Positions 24,031-36,765 of a DNA stretch of 64,000 nt are shown in pieces; the first letter of the stretch is position 1; every line of letters starts with the position of its first letter. Both the position numbers and the translations under genes were made by a program. The stretch lies in the NCBI RefSeq assembly GCF_029931775.1, contig NC_079318.1, forward strand, positions 59,932,659 through 59,996,658. Reading direction: 5' to 3'. The stretch is from Euleptes europaea. Taxonomy: Eukaryota; Chordata; Lepidosauria; Squamata; Sphaerodactylidae. The notes below the pieces were generated by a model. The model saw nothing but the letters and a program-made list of their open reading frames with translations, did no database searches and was not told the DNA's origin.

Positions 24031-24686
24031 CACAAACATTGGCTCACACTAATCTGTCCTGCACCCTGCCATTATGCAAGCCCACTAGCATGCAAGCAGT
24101 TGTTTTCCTCAGGAACTTAGCGAAATTCTGGATTATTGGGGCTTTGGTGCGTCTTGCAGTTTTGGAGATTTATAAGTTAATGAAATCAAAGGGGAAAGCT
24201 CTTTGTACCTTGATTTCTGCACTGCCAAACTAAAATTAGTATCCTAGGCTAAATTCTTTTAAGGGGCTGCTTCCATACAGGGACAGCAGGTAGCCCCTGC
24301 TGTAAAGGGGAGCGTTCAGACAACACCATGCCCAATCTGGGCACAATTTGTCTGGCTCCCATTTTTTCCTTTTGCTTGGGAGGAAAAATAAAAATGATTT
24401 TCTCCTAAGCAAAAGGGGAAACAGTCTGCAGGTGGAACATTCCTCTGGATTCTCCCCCAAAGCCAGCATGGGGAGAGGGGGAAGAGCTAAGCACCTTATT
24501 CAAAATAACAGAGTACGCTTCACATTTTCTGACTGTTTTCAGCCCTTAAAAGGTCTCCCCCCATTTCTTTACTAAAAAAAGAAATAATCCTTTACACGGT
24601 TTTAATGTGGAACTGGGGGTGGGGGCTGCACGATACACAAGTGTAAGAGGAATGGACAGTGGAGACAGAACAAGAGGCAGCAGTGT

Positions 24687-24812
24687 CGGGTTGCCAACCT
24701 CCAGGTACTAGCTGGAGATCACCTGCTATTACAACTGATCTCCAGCCAATAGAGATCAGTTCACCTGGAGACAATGGCCGCTTCGGCAATTGGACTCTAT
24801 GGCATTGAAGTC
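24687..24812 (+). mobile_element. hAT-type MITE A1, right half missing
   Basis: It starts cgggttgccaacctcc, matches through tatggcattgaagt, then stops. Confidence 0.85.
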
Positions 24813-25873
24813 TCTGAAGACTCAGGCAGTAGACATGATTTTTCCAGAGATTCCTCTCCACTCTTGTAGAGTCCAGAATGGCCCTTGGTTTACGAAGGAG
24901 TCTGGGGTTTTGAGATAGTTGGGCAGATATTTAGAACACAAGTAGGGAGCAACTTGAAGTGAGTATGATTGGATGTGAGTGAGAAAGCCTTATAGTTCCT
25001 GTTCTGTGGCGATGATGACACAATGCCATCCATCAGAACTTCTCTGGATTAGTGGGGGAGGACTATGATTTGGGATCAAACTGGGAGTGATGGCGTCCTC
25101 GTGGCTGCCATGCGGAGGCCACTGTCATTTTAAAGGCTGAGAGGGCCCAATCCTGTTCAGGCCTGAAGCATGATGTTTTGGTCCCCCCTCATGTCTTCCA
25201 GCCCTCTCCACCCAACCCAACTGTTTAAGCTCTTGAAAAAGAGCGGGCGGGGGGACAAGAGCTCCATGGACTATCACATTTCAATTGGCCCATAGGGTTT
25301 GGGTCAGTCTCAAGATGCCATTGGCCTAGATGCCATTGGCCTAGATGCCTAGCTGTTTGGATGAATTTGTTGATAAGACCTGTTGAAGTGGACCAAACCT
25401 TGCCCTTTGGGTTAAGTTAGTCAAGAGGGTCTGGGAGATAGGAAATGCACTTTGTGGGAGGGTGCAGTTACCCAATCACTTTGAAGTAGTTGTACAAGAC
25501 CCTATCCCTGGTCCCAAATGGCTCAGTGGCCAACATTTCATTCTTGGGCAACATGCTTGAGCAGGTAGTGGCTATGCAGCTTTAGGCAGTCTTTTTTCAT
25601 TGCTTTTTGGAGAGGGTGTGTATTACAATCTGTGAGCCATTTTGAACAGGTCTCTGGATAGGCGGCATATGCCTTTTCGAACCAAACAAGACCAAGATAC
25701 TTGGCTAGTAGGAGTACAGTGCCAAGAGATTATTACCTTGAGAAATTGCAAGTGATTGAAGTTGAGCAAATGATGGGGATATTATCTCCTTCTCACTTGC
25801 TCCTGTATTATATATTCTTAAATGAAGCACACCTCACAGTACCCAAAGAAGAACATGAGAGGCATATTTTTCT
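24813..25873. other. No gene recognised
   Basis: No supported exon. About 25600-25690 resembles a LINE/SINE tail (atctgtgagccattttgaac). Confidence 0.4.
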
Positions 25874-26091
25874 AATGTTGCCAATCTCCAGGTGGCAGCT
25901 GGAGATGTCATGGGATTACAAGTGATCTCCAGGAGATAGAGATCAGTTCACCAGGAGAAAGTGGCCACTTTGGAAGGTGAACTCTATGGCAGCATACCCC
26001 AGTGAAGTCCCTCCATTCCCCAAACCCTGCCCTCCTCAGGCTCCACCCCCCAAATCTCCAGGTATTTCCAGACCTGGAGCTGGCAACCCTA
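25874..26091 (+). mobile_element. hAT-type MITE, family A2
   Basis: An A2 body with tccaggtatttcc and an end ggcaacccta. The left end is diverged. Confidence 0.8.
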
Positions 26092-26377
26092 ATATTATTC
26101 ACTTGTGGCAAATACCCCAGTTCACAGTAGTCAAACCACAGAACAAGAACAAGATCCAAAGCATTTTCTTGGACAGTGAAGTAAGGGAGATACCCCTGGC
26201 TGCCCTTGTGACAGCCATTTTCCTTCTCAAACCATGACAAATCCCATTCTCGATGAGATGGACCCAAACCGAAGATTCAGTATTGTTGCCAGGGCTGCCA
26301 AGGCAGTCCCCCAGACAAATACTCCCTCTGAGGCCTTACTTGCATTCTGAAGAACACACACAAGATGCAGAATGTGT

Positions 26378-26482
26378 GTTATGCTGTCAAGTTGCTTCCA
26401 ACTTATGGTGACCCCATGAATTAATGACCTTCAAAATGTCCTGTTGTTAACAATCTTGCTCAAGCCTTGCAAACTGAGGGTG
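26378..26482 (-). mobile_element. BovB/RTE LINE, short 3' end
   Basis: ctgtcaagttgcttccaact and atgaccttcaaaatgtcctg match the BovB copy at 53040. Confidence 0.75.
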
Positions 26483-27344
26483 TCATCAGTCCTCATTGGG
26501 TGGCTTGTGCTGCCCAGCAAAACTGTATTCATGGAGATAGTCAACCAATTTGGCCACATGCCCCAGCCCTGATTCTACCTGACATTACTCACTCAGTGGT
26601 GAGAGATGGCAAGATCAGACATGGGACAGGATGGCAGTAAAACATTTCTGTTTTCATGCACTTTAATCACCAAGCTCAAAGTACCAATATAACAATATAG
26701 GAATTGTGGGAAAGCATGTATGTAATCTGTTTTCATTGCTGAATGTTTCTGAAGAATTCCCTTTAGCCGGATACTGTTTCTGTTATTTTACCTGCCATGC
26801 AAAGAGCTCACATTAAAATACTGAAGTAAAGGTAGAGGAAAATCACAAGACAACTGTGGTCTTCGAAGTCCATTAATTCTTTGTCTACCTATGGTTCCAT
26901 TGTCTTATTTTCTAGAGTATTCTGCCTCAGAATATTCAGCCTTAGTGATGATTGTAAACTTTCCCCAGCCTGGATAAAAACGATTGCTGTGCAAGCATTT
27001 CACTGCAATGTCAAGAAATGTTACTTTGGCTCCCTTTTTTACCCAGGCCACATCTGTGGGGGCCATCATTCTATAAACAGCCAGTCAGCCTGACAGGAGT
27101 GCAGCAAAGCGGTTAGAGAGCAATTTAGGTCTCAGCAGTTCTGCATGACCAGGCTAACTTGGCATAAACTGACATTCCATCATACCAGTGGCTGCCCATC
27201 TTCTTCCCCTAGAGGACCACCAAAATATTTCTTAAAATGTTACTGACTTCTAGGAAGGAAAGTGCAATCTGCAGGACTAAAATTGTACCTGTTTCCTAAC
27301 ACTCACTGCTGAAAAGTTGGGTGCTTCCCCCCTCCCCTAGTATT
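26483..27344. other. No gene recognised
   Basis: No supported feature. Confidence 0.4.
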
Positions 27345-27387
27345 CTAGTATTTCTAGTATTCTAGTATTTTTCTAGCATTCTAGTAT
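27337..27387. repeat. Short tandem repeat (tattctag)n
   Basis: About six imperfect copies of an 8-10 bp ctagtattct unit. Confidence 0.85.
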
Positions 27388-27801
27388 TCAGGATATGAGA
27401 TGCATGACAATGGAAATACTGTGATTTATGAGAACACCGTCCTGACTTTAAAGAAATGTATTTGGAGTCAGCATTTCAAAATGTCGTTGCCAGGGCTTGC
27501 CAACAGACTCAATAGAAATAGTATTGCATGGGTCATGACTCTGTGCTCCTTGTTCACTTGATAGAAAACACACAATGTTTGACTCAAAAACACCAAACGC
27601 TGCACCTTGACCTACAGACTGTGACACCATTTGGTGTATTTGCCAGTTTTGCCTCTTGCTGTTCTGGGACTGGCCATCCTCCTTTCTTCTGTCTCTAGCT
27701 GGCGTTTCTTCTAGCATGTCTTAAAGGGACTTTATGTATGTTTCAAGAGTAGCACAGGTCAGCATGGTAGTGGCGTGGAGTTTGCTTTTGACTTCTGTCC
27801 T

Positions 27802-28100
27802 GCCAGCGTGGTGTAGTGGTTAAGAGTGGTGGACTCTTATCTGGAGACCTGGGTTTGATTCCCCACCCCTCCACATGAGCAGCAGACTCTAATCTGGTGA
27901 ACTGGGTTGGTTTCCCCAATCCTTCACATGAAGCCAGCTGGGTGACCTTGGGCCAGTCACAGTTCTCTCCGAACTCTCTCAGCCTCACCTACTTCACAAG
28001 GTGTCTGTTGTGGGGAGAGGAAGGGAGGGATATCGTAAGCCGGTTTGATTCTCCTTAAAAGGTAGAGAAAGTTGGCATATAAAAACCAACTCTTCTTCTT
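27802..28100 (+). repeat. tRNA-derived SINE (gtggtgtagtgg family), plus strand
   Basis: gcgtggtgtagtggttaag (box A) and gggtttgattcc (box B), then a tail ending aaaaaccaactcttcttctt. This is the clearest copy of the family. Confidence 0.88.
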
Positions 28101-29439
28101 GCCCAGTGAAGTGTGCCAAACAAGAGCTCATTAAGTAGGGAGGAAGTGAGAGGGTTATGCCATCATGGAGTATCATACCCTTAGGTCACTGACTGAAACA
28201 TCTGATTTTTCTCCAAAGAGTAAAACAGAGGGTGAAATGAGTTGAAAGAGATTTAACAATTCCTCACATATTCTCTTTGAGTTTACAGGGCAATTAGGCA
28301 TTATGGAAAGCCTTGGCTACTGTTAACCCCTATGTCTCTGGTAATGTCTACCAAAAGATGATACTTTGTGATGTCATTACACTCAGGGTTTTTCTACTCC
28401 CCACAAGCATAACCAGTGAAGTGCAGTGGGGGCAAGGAGACTGAAATATAATTGTGTGTTGTGTCTTCATAGTGGCCATGAAGGAAACGTGGGCTGAGAT
28501 GTAGATTGACAGCAGCCTCATATCTACGGCAGCCCCTCCACACAGCAGACAGTCCACACACAGCTAATATTATGTGTGACATGAGCACCAGGCACTGACA
28601 TCAGTAAATGCCTAAGCCCAATTTGTGTTATATTTGTCACTGTTGAAGAGGAAGACTTGCGTGAATCAGGCCTCTGCATATATGGACTACAAAGCAAAAC
28701 AAAACAAAACAAAAATTCAGACTGGCCAATATTGAGTCTTCCTGGTTTTTCCAGTAGTATGATTTATAGCTGCTTTACAGCAGTTTTGCAGCATTATGAT
28801 TCAGTAGGAGACATGCTGCTTTTCAGTCAGTAGCCAGTTGCTGTATGGTCTCAGGGACTCAGGAGTGAGTTGGGCTCAGTGGCAAAACAGGAAACAGAGA
28901 AGTGTTTTGTTATTTCTTTGCACATTCCGAGATTTTTGCAAATAAATCATTTCCACCTAAGCACAGGAGCATCTGTTTGTGCTGTTCTCATAAGAGAGCG
29001 GGTTCTGCCCCACCCATAACTGTTGATTTCAAAAATTCTGTCACGTTCCTAAAGGGCCATCAGCAGCTTCTTAGGTAGCCAATAAGCAACTCACCTCGCC
29101 CCACCCTTGCATGCACACATTATCACTTGACATTAACACCACAGAAGTGCTGATGTTCTCAATCGGCAGTGACTTGCTGAACTTTGATGCCTGCTTTCAA
29201 GTTAATGAAATGTAACAGCACTTCTGGACACAGTTGAGATTAAATAGACTGGCAATAAAATAGTTATAAGGAGTAAGAAATGGCTGCATCTTTATTTTAA
29301 AGGGCTATTCTTAAGATTCCCTGGGATAATGATCAAGTATCCTGGGAGACTTCAAGTTCAATTACCAGTTAGTTATGTGCATCCTGCTAGATTTCTTTGC
29401 TGACTGAAGTTCTCGATTAGTGGGGAAAAGTTGGACACA
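28101..29439. other. No gene recognised; (AAAAC)n at 28691-28714
   Basis: A short (caaaa)n run only; otherwise nothing supported. Confidence 0.45.
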
Positions 29440-29690
29440 AAAGACAGCAAAGCTATTAAAACAAGGCACTAAAAACAGGACAAAGCCATTGAAACAAGCC
29501 ATTAAAACACAAGTCAAAGCCATTAACAAAGTATTAAAAGAACAAGTCAGGGCATAAAAGCAGCATAAAACACCTCAGGAAGCCCAGAGTGATGTGGATA
29601 AAACAGCCCCCACACCAGAAGCAGACCATGAAACACCAAACAGAGATTTAAAAAATCCAGTCTCTCAGATTGTTTGGAATCAAATTGGGT
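29440..29690 (-). mobile_element. L2-like LINE 3' region
   Basis: Repeated gccattaaaacaa-type words resemble the L2 3' UTR at 13765 and 43247. Confidence 0.5.
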
Positions 29691-30147
29691 GGAAACAGGG
29701 TCTGCAAGAACCCCATCTTTGCTGCCTTCATTTTTCCCCACTCTCACCTTTCCATTGCAGCTTTTTCTCTATGTCTTCTAAAAAGATGGTCCCAAATACC
29801 TAGAATCATTTCCTCACAGTGCAAGGGTGACTCCGCAAAAGGCTGAACCAGGCCCAGGCAAACAAGCCCCCCCCCACTCAGTAACAGTTACTCCCCTAGG
29901 GCAATTAGCTGCAATCACCTAGAACCCAGGGAAAAGGGAAAAGAAGCAGCCAGAAACACACTTTAAAATGAAACATGAAACTTTAAAATGAAACTAAAAG
30001 CCTCTCCCGCTAGAAGCCACACTAAATGAAATAAAAACCTCTCACTTCCAGTCCAGCTGCTTTGCTCTGCTCTGAGAAGTCCCCACCACCAGGCCAGCTG
30101 ACTATATATTGGACTTTCAACTCAGTTTTATGGGCCTGCATCTAAAG

Positions 30148-30445
30148 CAGGGGTCCTCAAACATTTTTGAGCCTGTGGGCACCACTGGGATTTTGAGAAC
30201 ATAGAGTGGGCACTACCACAAAATGGCTTCCATTGTGTGGCACCTATGATGGGGGCTGCTGTTTCTGAATGAATGTTGCCTGCAGAGCCAAAGGTGATGC
30301 CCTGTGGGGGTCTTCTGAAGCACCTCTTGCTCCAAGGAGGTTGAAGAAAGCCAGGATTGCTTTAGGTAAGTGATGCTTTGTTGAAGAAGCAAATGGATGT
30401 CAGGACACACACTGGTGGGTACCATGGTACCCATGTACACCTTGG
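30148..30445. mobile_element. hAT-like element (CAGGGGTCCTC end), truncated
   Basis: caggggtcctcaaacatttt and gggcaccactgggattttga match the family at 59883 and 41749. It abuts the start of the next hAT element. Confidence 0.65.
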
Positions 30446-31882
30446 TAGGGCTGTCGATTCGGTTCCATCCGACATGGAAAACAGCCTAATTTTCCCCGAT
30501 TCGGCAGTTTCCAGTTCGGATAGAGCCGAAGTAAAAAAAGGCGGGGAAACAACAAACCGAACTCAGCGAGTTCAGGCGGATGCCGGATAAATTCGTACAA
30601 CTTCGGTGCCCCCGAATCAGCATTCTCCTGCGGCCAATGGTGGCCCAAGCTGGGTCTTCTTCTGGCCAATCAGAGCAGGGATTCTCCCTTTTGAATTGGC
30701 CAGGAGAAGAGTATAAAAACTTCCAAGTCCCTCCCATCCCGTCCCGTCCCGAGTTCATTTCCTTCCATTTTGGTGGTGCTGCTCCTGAGAGATCCTGAGC
30801 TGAGCTGCTTACTGCTTACTGGAATAGGATTGGATTTACTTCTCCTCTCTGCTCCCTCTGGAAGACATCCACACAGTTTGATTTTTGGGGTTTTTCTCTA
30901 TACCTTTTCTCCTGTCTGTGTGGGGGGGAGCAGATTCTGTGTGTGTGTGTTTGTGTGTGTGTGGGGAAACAGTTTCTGTGGTTGGGGGGGAGCCAAAGGG
31001 GGGCTGTTGCCTGTTCTGCCGGGGGGGGTGCTCGCTCGCCTCTGCAGGAGTGTGCATTCTGCCTTTTTCTGCCCGTTGCCACCCTCGCCTGGAATTGAGT
31101 TGGTGCAGCGGTGCGGCGTGAGTCTCCCTCCGTTTGGCACCCGCTCCTCCTCCTTGGTTCGGGTTTTTTTTTGTTTTTTTATAAAGTTTTTATTGTTTTC
31201 TCATTTTATACATCATAATCATTTTCCAGTAATACTTAACAATATAAAATTGAATCTATAAACAATTCTAAACTAAAAAATAGCAAAACATAATTGACTT
31301 CCCCTTCACTCTCTTCTGTCCATAATTAGATTGTATATACTTTTGCTAACAATATAATCCCCCTACTCAGTTGCTTTATAAGTATCCTTTTATCTAATTA
31401 ATATACCTGTAATCATCCTAATATTCTCACTATACCAAATAAATAAGAGGGATTAAATCAAAGAGTATCTTTTAAAATGACCCATTGAAAAATATTTCTC
31501 ACAATAAATTCTCCACACCTCCCACTCCCCCAAAAATTGTACATTGTCGGTCTGATTAATATAAGCAGTAAGTTTCACCATCTCCATCAATTCCAACATC
31601 TTGTGTAGCCAGTCCTTTTTCCCCGGTATCTCATCAGTCTTCCATTTTGCTGCATATATCAACCGTGCAGCTGTGGTGGCATATATCAAAAAAGTTCTAT
31701 GAATCAGAATGGTGTCCGGTATCATACTTAGTAGCATCATCTCCTTGGTTCGTTTGTTTAGGGTTGAGCTGAGCCATACTGGTTTGAGGGGTGGTTGCCT
31801 GTTGGACTGGATGGCCCTTGTGGTCTCTTCCAACGGGCAAAAAAGGCAGAACGCACACTCCCGCAGAGGCTAGCGGGGGGGG
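30446..31882. mobile_element. Damaged relative of the 1.77 kb hAT element
   Basis: It begins tagggctgtcgattcggtt like 9270, shares the gtgtgtg/gggggagccaaaggggg region, and has a reverse-complement patch (31836-31882 against 31018-31075). The right terminus is not found. An L1 fragment is inserted at 31162-31740. Confidence 0.65.
31162..31740 (-). mobile_element. L1-type LINE 3' fragment with 12 bp duplication
   Basis: The minus strand encodes YATTAARLIYAAKWKTDEIP, typical of the L1 ORF2 C-terminus, with an A/T-rich tail at 31162-31190. The duplication CTCCTTGGTTCG is at 31150-31161 and 31741-31752. Confidence 0.88.
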
Positions 31883-32229
31883 GCCCCCCAGCAGAACAAG
31901 AGAACACGTGGAAGAATGTTACCCACAGGAATAGGAAAGCCAGGAGACATTCTGTTCCTCTGCTGCTTAGCAATCAGTTTGAAAACCTCCCCATAGATGC
32001 GGAGTCTGCACCATTGGAACAAAGGTTAAGCACCCAGTCCTGTCTGGTCTCTCAGGACCCTGTGGATGACAGGACTCAAACCTCTGCTCCCCATTGTAGA
32101 AGTAGGCAAGTGTTGGTTATTGGGGATTCCCTACTGAGAGGGGTTGAGGGTAAAGTTTGTCGACCAGACTTGTCATCTCGAGAGGTGTGCATGGCAGGGG
32201 GTTGGACACAACCTTGTGTGATTTTGTGA
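31883..32229 (+). mobile_element. CR1-type LINE ORF1 fragment
   Basis: The frame contains RQVLVIGDSLLRGVEGKVCR and PDLSSREVC, the GDSL-like esterase motif of CR1/L3 ORF1. Both ends are missing. Confidence 0.7.
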
Positions 32230-33188
32230 TATTTTAGCATCTCACATTAATTTAACTGAAATTATAAAGTGGAGAGCAAAACAATAATCAAAAAGATAAC
32301 TTGGTAAATGAAACATTAGCAATACAGGCAGTCTTTCATGTTTATAGTAATGATCAGTTCCATAAAGGGAACAGCTCGTCTTTTTAAGTAACAATTATTT
32401 TAATAAAAACCTTAGACATTTCCAGCATTCTACACTGTGTCCCTGGCCTGCAAGATGCATTCCTTTGAATGGTTATAAAATGTTTTTGCTTTTAATCAAT
32501 GTATATTAAAAGGTTGAAAATTCTACTAAGAGAAACCACGTACTAAAGCCCCCATTGATTTCTGTGGCACTACTCTTGAAAAGCTTGTTCTGCATCATAG
32601 AGAATGTTTTGACTGACTGGAAGGGTTAGATTGAGGATGGAAAATGATATGATAGGGGAAAAATAGCAATATGTTGTCCTACCTCAGAACAGAAGTAGGA
32701 TGTGAAAGCTGATCTTTCACATTAGTTAGCAATCTGTTTTCTTTCGTCTTCCTATCCAGATCTTGTATCTAACCAATGTTGTTCTCAAATCTCTTCGGAG
32801 ATATTTCAGGTGCATCGTATCAACTTCATATAAAAGACGATGAAAACTTGAACTGGGTCATGACCCCAACCCAACCGCCAACAAATGATAGCAGCAGCAT
32901 TATCTCCTATTCCTTGCTTAACTGAGCAAAGGCAGTGGCTGATACATGCAAGGAACTATAGTTAATGACAACAGCAATGACGAATCCAGGTTATCAGAAA
33001 AGGCCCAGAAATCAGAACTAAGTAAACGAAATGGCACTGACATGACGTAGGAGCATCCTAACCCATTTCAAAGCACAGGAATAAAAGCTGGAAGATCTGT
33101 CTTCGTGTAGGGAGGTATGACAACTCTAGGGTACAGGAAATCAGAGTCATTGCTCCTTGACTGTAGAATGCTGGCAACAATCTCTATT
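32230..33188 (-). other. STPG4 3' flank; no other gene recognised
   Basis: The part next to 33189 should include the STPG4 3'UTR. ATTAAA-type words on the minus strand near 32400 and 32492 are possible but unproven poly(A) signals. Confidence 0.4.
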
Positions 33189-33305
33189 CTAAATCTCATG
33201 GATATTACTGAAGAAGATAGTGTGCTCCCGACCCAGGCTGGCAATTGTTCTAGGTTGTTTTGGAGACTGCCTTGTAGGCCAGTAAGTTCCTGGACCAGGT
33301 ACTCT
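33189..33305 (-). CDS. STPG4: STPG4 exon 7, C-terminus and stop
   Basis: The coding part is 117 bp: RVPGPGTYWPTRQSPKQ, then TIASLGREHTIFF, ending at a TAG stop (33189-33191). Human STPG4 ends [33 protein letters not shown], so the PGPGxY, the SPKQ/FPKQ region, TIA and the EH(T/S)xFF block are shared. The acceptor is tgtttcttttag. A hAT-type MITE sits 53 bp upstream of the acceptor, so the branch point may lie close to it. Confidence 0.93.
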   Translation of the reverse strand, partial: RVPGPGTYWPTRQSPKQPRTIASLGREHTIFFSNIHEI

Positions 33306-33358
33306 CTAAAAGAAACAAAATAACCAGATTAAGTAAAGTATGCATGACACATAGCAAG

Positions 33359-33571
33359 TAGGGTTGCCAGGTAGTTCTCCAGGTAGTAGCAGAAGATCTC
33401 CTGCTATTACAACTGATCTCCAGCCGATAGAGATCAATTCACCTGGAGAAAATGGCCGCTTTGGCAATTGGACACGATGGCATTGAAGTCCCTCCCCTCC
33501 CCAAACCCTGCCCTCCTCAGGCTCCACCCAAAAACCTCCCGCCGGTTGCCAAGAGGGACCTGGCAACCCTA
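33359..33571 (+). mobile_element. hAT-type MITE A1 in STPG4 intron 6
   Basis: It runs TAGGGTTGCC to GGCAACCCTA, with flanks ATAGCAAG and ATGGCAAG (7 of 8). It ends 53 bp from the exon 7 acceptor. Confidence 0.9.
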
Positions 33572-34283
33572 ATGGCAAGGCAGTTCAGGGAGCCGCAAAA
33601 CTCAAATAACTCTCAGGACTTCTAATTTTTTTTAACTCAAAGAGCTGTGTCGCTATGTTAACTGTGGGGAAAAACATTTTTGTTACCATTTTCATTCAGT
33701 GCTTTCCCCCCAATCCATTTTTTGTCATTTTCCCCCTTGCTGTGTCCTACAATGCACTCTTTTCCCTCTTCTGCACCACCACTGGTCTGTCTTTGAACCT
33801 CTCTCGCTGTTCGCTCTCCCTCTTTCTCTGAACCATCACAAGTTTGTCCTCAATTACTGATTTTACTGGTTTTGTAATGTATTTAATGTTGTACATGCTC
33901 TTGCTGCCAGCCATTTGGGGCATGTTTTTATGGGCACTGGTTGGAATAAATAACCCCAGTTAATCCATCAGTCAGGAAACACACAAGGGATACATAGAAA
34001 TCCAAGCAAAATGGCCAAATTAAAATTAATAAATTATAATAATAATTAACTAAAATATTAATAAAATGTAACTGTAGAACGTTTATGAGTTAAGTGTCTA
34101 GTGCTTCTCAATTATGATTACGTCTACATGGAGGTGTGAAAATGTACCCCTGCCATGGCAACCACAGTAGTAAGATGCATGGGGATGGCATCCCCTGGTC
34201 CTGAGCCCCTCTCAGCCGCCACTGTCCCCCCTCCCCATTCCTTTCCATTTCCCCCATCACTCTTGCCCAAAAGCACAGACATC

Positions 34284-34489
34284 AGGTTGCCAGCTCCGGG
34301 GTAGGCAATACCTGGAGATTTTGGGGGTGGAGACTGAGGAGGGCGGGGCTTGGGGAGGGGAGGGACTTCATTAGGATATAATGCCATAGAGTCCACCTTC
34401 CAGATGTTTTCTCCAGGGGAACTGATTGGAGATAAATTGTAATCCCAGGAGATCACCAGCCACCACCTGGAGGTTGGCAATCATACTCA
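34284..34489 (-). mobile_element. hAT-type MITE, family A2
   Basis: A reverse-oriented A2 body (atacctggagattttggggg, ggaggttggcaa). Confidence 0.8.
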
Positions 34490-34998
34490 GGCATGACAGT
34501 AATTTTGCAGGGACACTCACCCCCTTCCCCTGTGGCCCAGAAACCTCCCCCTTCCCCATCCCTTTCCTGAGCCGCATTGTCACAGTACAGCACACCTCAT
34601 CAAGGAAAGGGGAGGGGGGATATGAAGCTTAGCCCCACCATTTTGAAGATGGAACTTGGCTCCATTCTCCCTCCATGGTGCTTCCCGGGAGCACCCATCT
34701 AGATGTTCTACCCCAAATTCCTTTGTGGAAGAACTCTATCATTATTCTTTCGCTTCCATTGGGCACAGCCCTGGATGACAGGAATGAATACTTGGGTAGA
34801 ATTCGGCCAGCACACTTTTCCTTTTATCTCCACAAGTAAAAGGGCAAGAGACTTCCTTACTGAATGGCAGTTGAAGCCACTGAAGGATGTAGAATCTGAT
34901 CTCACAGGCCCCTCTGAGGCTACAGCCAAGCCCTGTAATTCGAGCAAACTAGAATACCCACTAAATTAGCTCATAATCATATTTCATGTTATACTCAC

Positions 34999-35103
34999 AG
35001 TATGGGCTGGTATCAGCCGTGATACTTTTGAGACAAAGCATGACTGGATAGGTAGAGGCAGCCTTTCCTTTATTTCATAGTCACCTGGGCCTGGACCGTC
35101 TTT
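34999..35103 (-). CDS. STPG4: STPG4 exon 6
   Basis: The 105 bp exon (35 codons, phase 0/0) starts KDGPGPGDYEIK, the canonical PGPGxY repeat, and contains SCFVSKVSRLIP. These align to human EGPGPGHYNVK and SCFQSRVPRFLP. The acceptor is ttgtattgtag and the donor gtgagt. It is separated from exon 5 by a 12.4 kb intron that holds many of the window's MITEs and the candidate conserved element at 40.2-40.7 kb. Confidence 0.93.
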
Positions 35104-35414
35104 CTACAATACAATAAAGTTTACATACATTTGCTAGCATCTGCACAGCACACACATTTTACTATTAAATTGTTATTCTCGTCCACATGTTCGTTGCATT
35201 GATGCTACTTTATTGGCTGTCAAGAGTCAGGATTCAAGCTAACAGATAACCAGAACCATTTTTAGAGCGTGCAAAAAGCTGAAGTGCTGTGGATTTTCAG
35301 TGCACAGGGAGAAATTCTGCTTGCAGCTCTTTGGGTCTTGCTCCTTTTAGCTCCTTAGCAGAGTACATGATTTGCACTTAGGGTTGTTAGCCTCCCCTGA
35401 TATCTCAGTTATTA

Positions 35415-35625
35415 TTAGGATTGCCAACTGTGTTTGGAAATTCCTGAAGATTTTGGGGTGGAGCTTGGGGAGGATGAGGAGGGGAGGGACCTCAGTGGGG
35501 TATAATGCCATACAGTCCACCCTCCAAAGCAGCCATTTTTACCAGGAGAACTGATCTCTTTAATCTGGAGATCAGCTGTGATTCTGGGAGATCTCCAGGC
35601 CCCACCTGGAGGTTGGCAACACTAA
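35415..35625 (-). mobile_element. hAT-type MITE, family A2
   Basis: Ends gattgccaact and gttggcaacacta; body gggacctcagtggggtataa. Confidence 0.8.
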
Positions 35626-36348
35626 TAATTGTTTTAGTTGACTCACTGGAGATGACGGATTCAATTAATCAGAGTGTGTAAAATTGGTACACATCTCTAT
35701 GTACCATGTTAATGCCATAAAAAGATCCTCATGTCTCATCACGGAAGCTGTGAAAGTCTAGCTTGGCTGACCAAAGGCCTTCGTCGATACTGTCCATCAT
35801 CTTAGATCCCTTCAGGCAGACTGCTTGATTACTACCACATGGTGAGTGTAAACAGCAATGCTCTAGAGGAAAAGCCAGTTGAGGAGAAGCAAATTAGGTG
35901 ACTTACAAGCAGGGGACCTCAAGGACTTGCAGGGGGTATTGCATTTCCCCCTCCCTTAATACTTCCTCTTTCCCTTACCTGAAAAGCCCCCATAGGGTCT
36001 CCCCTTTTCCCATTTGCTTCTTTTCTTCCTTCCCACTAGCCAACATACCTCTATCTACCCATCCTGTCTTCAGCTTTCCTTCATTCCCTCCCCCAGCACC
36101 CTTTACCTGGGAAAGCTATGGCCCAGTTGTGCAGTGCCGGCCATTGAGCCAGTTCCAGTTGCATTGTCCACAAGGACTTGAGAGGGGTACAGTTTTCCCC
36201 ATGCTATTTTGTCTTTACCTCCTTTTGGCAACCCATACATCCTCACCTTTCCCTGTTTCATTCTCTCCTTCCCATCCACTATCTAACCTGCCTTTTATCT
36301 GCCACCCATCTTCAGCTATATTTCTAAATTAGTTATTTAATTTATACC
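35626..36348. other. No gene recognised
   Basis: A pyrimidine-rich patch (35940-36120) and nothing else supported. Confidence 0.4.
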
Positions 36349-36558
36349 TAGGGTTGCCAACCTCCAGGTACTAGCTGGAGATCTCCTGCTATTACAACTG
36401 ATCTCCAGCCGATGGAGATCAGTTCACCTGGAGAAAATGGCCACTTTGGCAATTGGACTCTATGGCATTGAAGTCCCTCCCCTCCTCAAAGCCTGCCCTT
36501 CTCAGGCTCTGCCCCAAAAAACCTTCCGCCAGTGGGGAAGAGGGACCTGGCAACCCTA
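36349..36558 (+). mobile_element. hAT-type MITE A1, exact duplication
   Basis: It runs TAGGGTTGCC to GGCAACCCTA, with TTTATACC at 36341-36348 and 36559-36566. Confidence 0.95.
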
Positions 36559-36570
36559 TTTATACCCCAC

Positions 36571-36765
36571 CTTTCTCCACAATTGGAAGCCAAAGCAGTT
36601 TACAACATTCTCCTCTACTCCATTTTATCCCCACAACCATCCTGTGAGGATTTTTCCGCTGAGGATTAGCCTAAAAATCCTCAAAGGATTGTTGTGGGGA
36701 TAAAACAGAGGAGAGGAGAATGATTTAAGCTGCTTTGGGTTCCAATTGTGGAGAAAGGTGGATGA
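36571..36765. repeat. Inverted pair of SINE tails (long hairpin)
   Basis: ccacctttctccacaattgg at the left is mirrored by ccaattgtggagaaaggtgg at the right. Arms are about 75 bp, roughly 90% identical by eye, with a short spacer. Confidence 0.85.

Noticed and set aside
30770-31261. Open frame of 163 codons on the plus strand
   Set aside because: It runs through gtgtg repeats of a damaged hAT element and into L1; no domain.
1-33000. 3' exons of TTC7A, expected left of STPG4 by human synteny
   Set aside because: I found no plus-strand exon with TPR-like sequence; the gene may lie beyond the window.
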